Shown here: positions 1 to 13,882 of the stretch, piece by piece | Layout of the letters: each line of letters starts with the position of its first letter | How positions within the stretch are numbered: the first letter of the stretch is position 1 | Assembly (NCBI GenBank): GCA_963921795.1 | Contig: OY997651.1 | Coordinates: 43,139,356-43,203,355 of the forward strand | Reading direction: 5' to 3' | Source: Nannobrachium achirus | Lineage: Eukaryota > Chordata > Actinopteri > Myctophiformes > Myctophidae | DNA: 64,000 nucleotides | Translations under genes and position numbers: made by a program | Notes under the pieces: model-generated | Seen by the model: the letters and a program-made list of their open reading frames with translations, nothing else | Database searches by the model: none | What the model was told of the DNA's origin: nothing

Positions 1-1785
<1,785 letters not shown>

Positions 1786-3329
1786 CAGACCTGCCAACCC
1801 GTACGCATTTTGCGTACTAAGCACGCATTTTAAGGCTCTGTACGCAGGTACGCAAACTCCTCTAACGGCTACGCATTTTTGGTTCGGGGGAACCATGGTA
1901 ACACATAACACATTCTGCGTTGTGTTGTGAGGCCAACATTTTTGCTCCATGCCGTGTAGTTCTCCCAGGCACCACTCCCAGGTGTGTGAATGGGGTGCAT
2001 GGCGCTGCGGAGCACTAGAACGGAAGCGATGCTCGTTTTGTCGGTAGAAGAAGAATTTAACGCGGACGTTTGTTTTGTTTTGGTCATAGAGTTATAAGAA
2101 GAAGGTTTTGGTTTAGTTTCAGCATGCACACATCTCACAGCGACGCGTTATCGCTCGGATTTCACATAGCGGCGATATTAATCAGATTAATTTATAAAGA
2201 AGATACTACGGAGAATGGCCGTGGTGTGCTGCCAACGAGTCTTAACAGGTAGGCTAATAATAAACTTTTAAAACCCTCCTCTGAGGTGAATTCACATGTC
2301 ATAGCAGCCACGAGGGTGAGAATTGGTGAAATCTCGTACTATGCCTAACCTAAACCTATCTTGCGACGCTGGTGAAACAAAACAACGAGCGGCTGCGGTC
2401 CGCCTGGAGCTGTGGTGTTGTGTATGAAGTGTTGTAATTCGTCATACGACGGTGTTGCAGCGAGCAACCAGTCAAAACGTGTGACCCAGGGCTTAGTACA
2501 ATGAACTGATATACATTGGCCATGATTGGATAACATACTGGGCTGCCTGTTCCACTTTATCTCTAAATGAGTATGAATGAATGAATTAGGCCCATGTGTA
2601 TTGTCAAACACATTAACAGTGAACAAATTATTTATCACCTTTGAATATATGAAGACATTAATGGTCTATCAACAATGAGTAGCCTGCTGCCTATATGAAT
2701 GAATATACAGACTAGGCTGTATGTGATCTATACACAATGTAGGCCTATATATCATGGATGGAATAGAAACCTACATGAGTTGAATACCTTCAACTTCATG
2801 CAAATCATGCACAGACATATGGTTTTATTTAGGCTGCTCAATTAACAAAGACACAGGTTTATGTAAATAGCCTACAATGAAAGCTATTTTGCAATTTGAA
2901 TAACAGGATTATATTGATGTATGTTCATTCCTGAAGTCACTGGTGACTGTTTTGCGAGTCTATTGTTAACTAACTCTGAGCAAGTGCAGTTAGTATATTT
3001 TATTAAAGATTTGTCAACAATATTGCCAAAGCAACATTACTGTATTGACTGGTAATACTAGCCTCCAGACCAAATGGCATTTTTATTTAAGAGGTTGTTC
3101 TAACATCTTGCCTCCTCCTATTAGTGTAAGTCAAGACATGCAATGTGCTACATTTCTGGTGTGAAATTTTGTTAACATAACTGTAAAGGTCCCACCCAAA
3201 AAGGTGCATGGAACCCCCCAAAATATTTTTTTTTTTGTGCGGGAAAACAACAAAAATTGCACCGCGGGCGCTGCGCGGGCGCTGCGGGCGCCGCGCGGGC
3301 ACGAAAATTTGCCAGGGTTGGCAGGTCTG
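1786..3329. mobile_element. DNA transposon with 6-bp target duplication
   Basis: A 1544-bp insertion with 15-bp inverted ends (CAGACCTGCCAACCC at the left, its complement at the right) flanked by GATACG at 1780-1785 and 3330-3335. The uninterrupted target (GAGATACGTATATAC on the minus strand) is present in the direct units near 7875, 10644 and 13419, so the boundaries are certain. The left end has repeated TACGCA words, a common arrangement for transposase binding sites. No open frame over about 100 codons is seen, so it is non-autonomous. Superfamily is uncertain: the ends are hAT-like, but a 6-bp duplication is short for hAT. Confidence 0.88.
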
Positions 3330-3338
3330 GATACGTAT

Positions 3339-3342
<4 letters not shown>

Positions 3343-3380
<38 letters not shown>
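3343..3380 (+). repeat. (TG)19 microsatellite
   Basis: Short TG run at the place where the direct units carry much longer CA runs. Confidence 0.95.
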
Positions 3381-3382
<2 letters not shown>

Positions 3383-5568
3383 AGGGTATATTCCTTGATT
3401 CTGATTGGCTGGTTGCTGTGGTATATGAGACTATAACCCACACCTTGAATCAGTTTATATCAAAGCCAGGTGCATTATTTCTTTCCACTGTGCCGTGAGG
3501 CTGAACTAGAGAAGCGAGCGTTTGATTTTCAAAACCTGCCGTGCGGGTGCTTCTAAGCACCGCCCGCATGCATAGGACAGTGACTGAATGGCTCCGAGCG
3601 GGGCTTGTAAAGGCAACAAGCGCCCTCTATTCTCCAGGCACCACTCGGCTATTAGTTTAGGTTGCTATGCTAGCGTTTTTGATGTAATGTTCACCCACAT
3701 AGCAGCTAAATCTGGATGAAAATAAACGTGTATGGATCGCAGTGTTGTTTCCCTATTTTTTGGCAAAAAGAATGACGTGACTTTATAAACACACACTGGC
3801 TTCCGTATGTTCCGTTCCTGGATGTGGCTGGTAAACAAGGAAATGTGTCTTCCTGGTGGCGGAGAAGTGTACTTTTTTCTTTAAATAATGGAATGCTATG
3901 ATTTTCATATTGCAATAGAGGGTCGGAAGCACCGCCTCGTGTTTCCCAACGCCTCTCAGCCGGTGTATACTACCCCGGTAACCACTCGCCTCTTGTGGCT
4001 TATTGCTTTATTAAGCAGCTAGCTATTTACCAGCCCGGGGTAGCCCCACTAGCTAAAAATGGCCATGTCATGGATCGATACCGTTGTTATGAATAGGCTA
4101 TATTAGCCTGCTATTACGATATGTCTAGATATCAGAATTAACACTAGGCACTGTGCACCAAAATGAGGCAAGGCCATTCTCATTCTCTCAGTCATGACGA
4201 TGACGGAGAGGACCACTATATTTCCACACTCACTTCAGAGGGCCACATTGCATATAGTCCCAGTAATACTGCCTTCAAATGAATGAAAATTTGTTTTTAT
4301 TAGGTACTATTTGTAGTCAATATTTACTTACCGTACTTTTCATGCCTCTCATCATCCTTAATGTCTACAGATACCATCCTAGACGGTACAGGGCAGGAGA
4401 GACCAAGAGATGAGGACACTGACACTGCGGAGTCCGTGTGCATCCCTGTGGAGCAGACTGATGGTGCGTCTGATAATAATGTGAATCATTGTCAAGGTTT
4501 TTTCTCTTTTCAATGTGGTACAAAAACAAGGCAAAATATTAGATTTCAAATGTAATGTAAAAAAAAGTGTACAAAGCGCTACTGCTTTGATGTGAAAAAG
4601 TACTGTTTTTTACGCAATGTACAGTAGGATCGAGATACAGTATGTATATACTGTGTGTGTGTGTGTGTGTATATGCTGTATATATAACTGCGATTAATCT
4701 TATCATTTGTGTAGTCAATCACGCAAGGGGGGCTCGAGTCAGGTTTAGCACCCTGTGGCATGCAGAAAAATCATCACCTATGACAGTTATCTTAGGCTGT
4801 ACACGGTACTGCCCAGATGTGGTAACATCACAACCTAATTCTACTGCATTTCATCATTCATTCAGCTCATCTTCACGTGTACTTTGTCGGTAGACACAAA
4901 CAGTGTCCGCTTAGCTCGCTCTGGCTAGTGTTGACACTGACAGACCCGGAAAGGGAGATGCATGCATATGTTGCATGCACGTCGTAAAGTCGCTGTGATT
5001 GGTTGAGATGGCCGTACAAGCCAGAAGTATAAGCAAATCCCAAATTAGACCTACGGAAGCCTCAAAAGGTTAAAATAAAAGGCAAAAACCCCTTTTTGCC
5101 TACGGAACTCGCCTTCAGCCTATCGGTAAGAAACAAATTGACCCTTTTAACTGTGATTATAATACAATATAAATTAGTAATACAACTATCCTAAATTATA
5201 ATACACTATAATGGATTATAACTGTGATTATAATACACTATAAAGTATTAATGTATTACTATGAGAATTATAATACACTATAATAGATTATAATAGTGGT
5301 TATAACACAATAGAATCTATTATCATGTATTACAACTATATCCTGGTGGTCTAAATGAAAAGTCAGTGAGTGATCAGTCATTATGAAGTGTTTGGCCCTG
5401 TTTGGCCTAGCTCAGACCTACTCTAGAGTGGATACTTTTTAGTACCACGTTTAGTACCACCTTCACACCACTCTACCCAGGTCCTTGTAGTGGAAAACCT
5501 GGCACAAGTGGGCGGTGTGGTGTGGAGTGGTGTGGAGTGGTGTGGTGTTGGGCCTGTGGAAAATGGGC

Positions 5569-5720
5569 TTAAAAGTACAATATTTTCCTCTGAGATGTGG
5601 AGTAGAAGTTAAAAATAGCTACAAAAAATTGGACCTATACTTCTATAGCCTAAGATGCACATAGGTATTTCATTGGTGCTGATGTCTTCAGCCAACGATG
5701 AGAGTCTGAGGGTATTAATA
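5569..5720. other. Spacer at the centre of a large palindrome
   Basis: The 152-bp spacer separates an inverted unit ending at 5568 from a direct unit starting at 5721. The arms match as reverse complements for about 2.1 kb, out to about 3480 on the left and 7810 on the right. The spacer itself is the tail segment of a unit. Confidence 0.85.
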
Positions 5721-7808
5721 GCCCATTTTCCACAGGCCCAACACCACACCACTCCACACCACACCGCCCACTTGTGCCAGGTTTTCCACTACAAGGACCT
5801 GGGTAGAGTGGTGTGAAGGTGGTACTAAACGTGGTACTAAAAAGTATCCACTCTAGAGTAGGTCTGAGCTAGGCCAAACAGGGCCAAACACTTCATAATG
5901 ACTGATCACTCACTGACTTTTCATTTAGACCACCAGGATATAGTTGTAATACATGATAATAGATTCTATTGTGTTATAACCACTATTATAATCCATTATA
6001 GTGTATTATAATTCTCATAGTAATACATTAATACTTTATAGTGTATTATAATCACAGTTATAATCCATTATAGTGTATTATAATTTAGGATAGTTGTATT
6101 ACTAATTTATATTGTATTATAATCACAGTTAAAAGGGTCAATTTGTTTCTTACCGATAGGCCGAAGGCGAGTTCCGTAGGCAAAAAGGTGTTTTTGCCTT
6201 TTATTTTAACCTTTTGAGGCTTCCGTAGGTCTAATTTGGGATTTGCTTATACTTCTGGCTTGTACGGCCATCTCAACCAATCACAGCGACTTTACGACGT
6301 GCATGCAACAGACATGTATGCATCTCCCTTTCCGGGTCTGTCAGTGTCAACACTAGCCAGAGCGAGCTAAGCGGACACTGTTTGTGTCTACCGACAAAGT
6401 ACACGTGAAGATGAGCTGAATGAATGATGAAATGCAGTAGAATTAGGTTGTGATGTTACCACATCTGGGCAGTACCGTGTACAGCCTAAGATAACTGTCA
6501 TAGGTGATGATTTTTCTGCATGCCACAGGGTGCTAAACCTGACTCGAGCCCCCCTTGCGTGATTAACTACACAAATGATAAGATTAATCGCAGTTATATA
6601 TACAGCATATACACACACACACACACACAGTATATACATACTGTATCTCGATCCTACTGTACATTGCGTAAAAAACAGTACTTTTTCACATCAAAGCAGT
6701 AGCGCTTTGTACACTTTTTTTTACATTACATTTGAAATCTAATATTTTGCCTTGTTTTTGTACCACATTGAAAAGAGAAAAAACCTTGACAATGATTCAC
6801 ATTATTATCAGACGCACCATCAGTCTGCTCCACAGGGATGCACACGGACTCCGCAGTGTCAGTGTCCTCATCTCTTGGTCTCTCCTGCCCTGTACCGTCT
6901 AGGATGGTATCTGTAGACATTAAGGATGATGAGAGGCATGAAAAGTACGGTAAGTAAATATTGACTACAAATAGTACCTAATAAAAACAAATTTCTCATT
7001 CATTTGAAGGCAGTATTACTGGGACTATATGCAATGTGGCCCTCTGAAGTGAGTGTGGAAATATAGTGGTCCTCTCCGTCATCGTCATGACTGAGAGAAT
7101 GAGAATGGCCTTGCCTCATTTTGGTGCACAGTGCCTAGTGTTAATTCTGATATCTAGACATATCGTAATAGCAGGCTAATATAGCCTATTCATAACAACG
7201 GTATCGATCCATGACATGGCCATTTTTAGCTAGTGGGGCTACCCCGGGCTGGTAAATAGCTAGCTGCTTAATAAAGCAATAAGCCACAAGAGGCGAGTGG
7301 TTACCGGGGTAGTATACACCGGCTGAGAGGCGTTGGGAAACACGAGGCGGTGCTTCCGACCCTCTATTGCAACATGAAAATCATAGCATTCCATTATTTA
7401 AAGAAAAAAGTACACTTCTCCGCCACCAGGAAGACACATTTCCTTGTTTACCAGCCACATCCAGGAACGGAACATACGGAAGCCAGTGTGTGTTTATAAA
7501 GTCACGTCATTCTTTTTGCCAAAAAATATGGAAACAACACTTCGATCCATACACGTTTATTTTCATCCAGATTTAGCTGCTATGTGGGTGAACATTACAT
7601 CAAAAACGCTAGCATAGCAACCTAAACTAATAGCCGAGTGGTGCCTGGAGAATAGAGGGCGCTTGTTGCCTTTACAAGCCCCGCTCGGAGCCATTCAGTC
7701 ACTGTCCTATGCATGCGGGCGGTGCTTAGAAGCACCCGTACGGCAGGTTTTGAAAATCAAACGCTCGCTTCTCTAGTTCAGCCTCACGGCACAGTGGAAA
7801 GAAATAAT

Positions 7809-7877
<69 letters not shown>

Positions 7878-8485
7878 ATACGTATCTCCATCCTAGTATG
7901 AACATTGTGTCAAAAACAGTACTTTTTCACATCAAAGCAGTAGCGCTTTGTACAATTTTTTTTACATTTGAAATCAGAATATTTTGCCTTGTTTTTGTAC
8001 CACATTGAAAAAATAAAATAAAAATAAAAAAACTTGACATTATTATCAGACGCACCATCAGTCTGGTCCATAAGGATGGAGAGCTCCTCTGTGTCCCCAT
8101 CTCTCTCCTGCCCTGTACCGTCTGGCATGGTACCTGTAGACAATAAGGATGATGAGAGGCGGTAGTCTCTCATCGAGAGTACGGTAAGTAAATATTGACT
8201 ACAAATAGTCAACCTAATAAAAACATTTTGTTTGTTCATTTGAAGGCAGTATTACTGGGGCTGTATGCAATATGAGTGGAAATATAGTGGCCCTCTCCAT
8301 CATCAAAGTTGCCCACCCCTGAGCCTGACTGATCATTAATACCCTCAGACTCTCATCGTTGGCTGAAGACATCAGCATCAATGAAATACCTATGTGCATC
8401 TTAGGCTATAGAAGTATAGGTCCAATTTTTTGTAGCTATTTTAAACTTCTACTCCACATCTCAGAGGAAAATATTGTACTTTTAA
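5721..8485 (+). repeat. Array unit, direct copy 1 (2765 bp)
   Basis: Begins with GCCCATTTTCCACAGGCCC. The unit is a dimer: the half around 6600-7140 and the half around 7800-8400 share a diverged series of blocks (dinucleotide repeat, a GTTTTTGACAC-like or GCGTAAAAAAC-like block, and a short frame coding for DGTGQER...DGASDNNV on the minus strand). Almost identical to copies 2 and 3. Confidence 0.92.
7810..7873 (+). repeat. (CA)32 microsatellite in unit 1
   Basis: Replaces about 400 bp of sequence that is still present in unit 4, suggesting deletion followed by repeat growth. Confidence 0.97.
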
Positions 8486-10573
8486 GCCCATTTTCCACAG
8501 GCCCAACACCACACCACTCCACACCACACCGCCCACTTGTGCCAGGTTTTCCACTACAAGGACCTGGGTAGAGTGGTGTGAAGGTGGTACTAAACGTGGT
8601 ACTAAAAAGTATCCACTCTAGAGTAGGTCTGAGCTAGGCCAAACAGGGCCAAACACTTCATAATGACTGATCACTCACTGACTTTTCATTTAGACCACCA
8701 GGATATAGTTGTAATACATGATAATAGATTCTATTGTGTTATAACCACTATTATAATCCATTATAGTGTATTATAATTCTCATAGTAATACATTAATACT
8801 TTATAGTGTATTATAATCACAGTTATAATCCATTATAGTGTATTATAATTTAGGATAGTTGTATTACTAATTTATATTGTATTATAATCACAGTTAAAAG
8901 GGTCAATTTGTTTCTTACCGATAGGCCGAAGGCGAGTTCCGTAGGCAAAAAGGTGTTTTTGCCTTTTATTTTAACCTTTTGAGGCTTCCGTAGGTCTAAT
9001 TTGGGATTTGCTTATACTTCTGGCTTGTACGGCCATCTCAACCAATCACAGCGACTTTACGACGTGCATGCAACAGACATGTATGCATCTCCCTTTCCGG
9101 GTCTGTCAGTGTCAACACTAGCCAGAGCGAGCTAAGCGGACACTGTTTGTGTCTACCGACAAAGTACACGTGAAGATGAGCTGAATGAATGATGAAATGC
9201 AGTAGAATTAGGTTGTGATGTTACCACATCTGGGCAGTACCGTGTACAGCCTAAGATAACTGTCATAGGTGATGATTTTTCTGCATGCCACAGGGTGCTA
9301 AACCTGACTCGAGCCCCCCTTGCGTGATTAACTACACAAATGATAAGATTAATCGCAGTTATATATACAGCATATACACACACACACACACACAGTATAT
9401 ACATACTGTATCTCGATCCTACTGTACATTGCGTAAAAAACAGTACTTTTTCACATCAAAGCAGTAGCGCTTTGTACACTTTTTTTTACATTACATTTGA
9501 AATCTAATATTTTGCCTTGTTTTTGTACCACATTGAAAAGAGAAAAAACCTTGACAATGATTCACATTATTATCAGACGCACCATCAGTCTGCTCCACAG
9601 GGATGCACACGGACTCCGCAGTGTCAGTGTCCTCATCTCTTGGTCTCTCCTGCCCTGTACCGTCTAGGATGGTATCTGTAGACATTAAGGATGATGAGAG
9701 GCATGAAAAGTACGGTAAGTAAATATTGACTACAAATAGTACCTAATAAAAACAAAATTTTCATTCATTTGAAGGCAGTATTACTGGGACTATATGCAAT
9801 GTGGCCCTCTGAAGTGAGTGTGGAAATATAGTGGTCCTCTCCGTCATCGTCATGACTGAGAGAATGAGAATGGCCTTGCCTCATTTTGGTGCACAGTGCC
9901 TAGTGTTAATTCTGATATCTAGACATATCGTAATAGCAGGCTAATATAGCCTATTCATAACAACGGTATCGATCCATGACATGGCCATTTTTAGCTAGTG
10001 GGGCTACCCCGGGCTGGTAAATAGCTAGCTGCTTAATAAAGCAATAAGCCACAAGAGGCGAGTGGTTACCGGGGTAGTATACACCGGCTGAGAGGCGTTG
10101 GGAAACACGAGGCGGTGCTTCCGACCCTCTATTGCAACATGAAAATCATAGCATTCCATTATTTAAAGAAAAAAGTACACTTCTCCGCCACCAGGAAGAC
10201 ACATTTCCTTGTTTACCAGCCACATCCAGGAACGGAACATACGGAAGCCAGTGTGTGTTTATAAAGTCACGTCATTCTTTTTGCCAAAAAATATGGAAAC
10301 AACACTTCGATCCATACACGTTTATTTTCATCCAGATTTAGCTGCTATGTGGGTGAACATTACATCAAAAACGCTAGCATAGCAACCTAAACTAATAGCC
10401 GAGTGGTGCCTGGAGAATAGAGGGCGCTTGTTGCCTTTACAAGCCCCGCTCGGAGCCATTCAGTCACTGTCCTATGCATGCGGGCGGTGCTTAGAAGCAC
10501 CCGTACGGCAGGTTTTGAAAATCAAACGCTCGCTTCTCTAGTTCAGCCTCACGGCACAGTGGAAAGAAATAAT

Positions 10574-10646
<73 letters not shown>

Positions 10647-11254
10647 ATACGTATCTCCATCCTAGTATGAACATTGTGTCAAAAACAGTACTTTTTCACA
10701 TCAAAGCAGTAGCGCTTTGTACAATTTTTTTTACATTTGAAATCAGAATATTTTGCCTTGTTTTTGTACCACATTGAAAAAATAAAATAAAAATAAAAAA
10801 ACTTGACATTATTATCAGACGCACCATCAGTCTGGTCCATAAGGATGGAGAGCTCCTCTGTGTCCCCATCTCTCTCCTGCCCTGTACCGTCTGGCATGGT
10901 ACCTGTAGACAATAAGGATGATGAGAGGCGGTAGTCTCTCATCGAGAGTACGGTAAGTAAATATTGACTACAAATAGTCAACCTAATAAAAACATTTTGT
11001 TTGTTCATTTGAAGGCAGTATTACTGGGGCTGTATGCAATATGAGTGGAAATATAGTGGCCCTCTCCATCATCAAAGTTGCCCACCCCTGAGCCTGACTG
11101 ATCATTAATACCCTCAGACTCTCATCGTTGGCTGAAGACATCAGCATCAATGAAATACCTATGTGCATCTTAGGCTATAGAAGTATAGGTCCAATTTTTT
11201 GTAGCTATTTTAAACTTCTACTCCACATCTCAGAGGAAAATATTGTACTTTTAA
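8486..11254 (+). repeat. Array unit, direct copy 2 (2769 bp)
   Basis: Same order as copy 1, differing mainly in CA-repeat length and a few substitutions such as the tract near 9755. Confidence 0.92.
10575..10642 (+). repeat. (CA)34 microsatellite in unit 2
   Basis: Uninterrupted CA run at the same place as in unit 1, slightly longer. Confidence 0.97.
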
Positions 11255-13342
11255 GCCCATTTTCCACAGGCCCAACACCACACCACTCCACACCACACCG
11301 CCCACTTGTGCCAGGTTTTCCACTACAAGGACCTGGGTAGAGTGGTGTGAAGGTGGTACTAAACGTGGTACTAAAAAGTATCCACTCTAGAGTAGGTCTG
11401 AGCTAGGCCAAACAGGGCCAAACACTTCATAATGACTGATCACTCACTGACTTTTCATTTAGACCACCAGGATATAGTTGTAATACATGATAATAGATTC
11501 TATTGTGTTATAACCACTATTATAATCCATTATAGTGTATTATAATTCTCATAGTAATACATTAATACTTTATAGTGTATTATAATCACAGTTATAATCC
11601 ATTATAGTGTATTATAATTTAGGATAGTTGTATTACTAATTTATATTGTATTATAATCACAGTTAAAAGGGTCAATTTGTTTCTTACCGATAGGCCGAAG
11701 GCGAGTTCCGTAGGCAAAAAGGTGTTTTTGCCTTTTATTTTAACCTTTTGAGGCTTCCGTAGGTCTAATTTGGGATTTGCTTATACTTCTGGCTTGTACG
11801 GCCATCTCAACCAATCACAGCGACTTTACGACGTGCATGCAACAGACATGTATGCATCTCCCTTTCCGGGTCTGTCAGTGTCAACACTAGCCAGAGCGAG
11901 CTAAGCGGACACTGTTTGTGTCTACCGACAAAGTACACGTGAAGATGAGCTGAATGAATGATGAAATGCAGTAGAATTAGGTTGTGATGTTACCACATCT
12001 GGGCAGTACCGTGTACAGCCTAAGATAACTGTCATAGGTGATGATTTTTCTGCATGCCACAGGGTGCTAAACCTGACTCGAGCCCCCCTTGCGTGATTAA
12101 CTACACAAATGATAAGATTAATCGCAGTTATATATACAGCATATACACACACACACACACACAGTATATACATACTGTATCTCGATCCTACTGTACATTG
12201 CGTAAAAAACAGTACTTTTTCACATCAAAGCAGTAGCGCTTTGTACACTTTTTTTTACATTACATTTGAAATCTAATATTTTGCCTTGTTTTTGTACCAC
12301 ATTGAAAAGAGAAAAAACCTTGACAATGATTCACATTATTATCAGACGCACCATCAGTCTGCTCCACAGGGATGCACACGGACTCCGCAGTGTCAGTGTC
12401 CTCATCTCTTGGTCTCTCCTGCCCTGTACCGTCTAGGATGGTATCTGTAGACATTAAGGATGATGAGAGGCATGAAAAGTACGGTAAGTAAATATTGACT
12501 ACAAATAGTACCTAATAAAAACAAAATTTTCATTCATTTGAAGGCAGTATTACTGGGACTATATGCAATGTGGCCCTCTGAAGTGAGTGTGGAAATATAG
12601 TGGTCCTCTCCGTCATCGTCATGACTGAGAGAATGAGAATGGCCTTGCCTCATTTTGGTGCACAGTGCCTAGTGTTAATTCTGATATCTAGACATATCGT
12701 AATAGCAGGCTAATATAGCCTATTCATAACAACGGTATCGATCCATGACATGGCCATTTTTAGCTAGTGGGGCTACCCCGGGCTGGTAAATAGCTAGCTG
12801 CTTAATAAAGCAATAAGCCACAAGAGGCGAGTGGTTACCGGGGTAGTATACACCGGCTGAGAGGCGTTGGGAAACACGAGGCGGTGCTTCCGACCCTCTA
12901 TTGCAACATGAAAATCATAGCATTCCATTATTTAAAGAAAAAAGTACACTTCTCCGCCACCAGGAAGACACATTTCCTTGTTTACCAGCCACATCCAGGA
13001 ACGGAACATACGGAAGCCAGTGTGTGTTTATAAAGTCACGTCATTCTTTTTGCCAAAAAATATGGAAACAACACTTCGATCCATACACGTTTATTTTCAT
13101 CCAGATTTAGCTGCTATGTGGGTGAACATTACATCAAAAACGCTAGCATAGCAACCTAAACTAATAGCCGAGTGGTGCCTGGAGAATAGAGGGCGCTTGT
13201 TGCCTTTACAAGCCCCGCTCGGAGCCATTCAGTCACTGTCCTATGCATGCGGGCGGTGCTTAGAAGCACCCGTACGGCAGGTTTTGAAAATCAAACGCTC
13301 GCTTCTCTAGTTCAGCCTCACGGCACAGTGGAAAGAAATAAT

Positions 13343-13421
<79 letters not shown>

Positions 13422-13882
13422 ATACGTATCTCCATCCTAGTATGAACATTGTGTCAAAAACAGTACTTTTTCACATCAAAGCAGTAGCGCTTTGTACAAT
13501 TTTTTTTACATTTGAAATCAGAATATTTTGCCTTGTTTTTGTACCACATTGAAAAAATAAAATAAAAATAAAAAAACTTGACATTATTATCAGACGCACC
13601 ATCAGTCTGGTCCATAAGGATGGAGAGCTCCTCTGTGTCCCCATCTCTCTCCTGCCCTGTACCGTCTGGCATGGAACCTGTAGACAATAAGGATGATGAG
13701 AGGCGGTAGTCTCTCATCGAGAGTACGGTAAGTAAATATTGACTACAAATAGTCAACCTAATAAAAACATTTTGTTTGTTCATTTGAAGGCAGTATTACT
13801 GGGGCTGTATGCAATATGAGTGGAAATATAGTGGCCCTCTCCATCATCAAAGTTGCCCACCCCTGAGCCTGACTGATCATTA
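11255..13882 (+). repeat. Array unit, direct copy 3 (2628 bp)
   Basis: Same order as copies 1 and 2 but lacking about 140 bp at its right end, so the next unit starts early. Confidence 0.92.
13344..13417 (+). repeat. (CA)37 microsatellite in unit 3
   Basis: Longest of the three CA runs in the amplified units. Confidence 0.97.

Noticed and set aside
3803-3835. CSVPGC-like reading similar to the start of a THAP zinc finger
   Set aside because: It is followed at once by a stop codon and the second half of a THAP domain is not present in any frame.
7367-7576. Repeated 69-codon frame in each array unit
   Set aside because: The sequence is conserved at DNA level between recent copies only, and no protein family or splice structure supports it.
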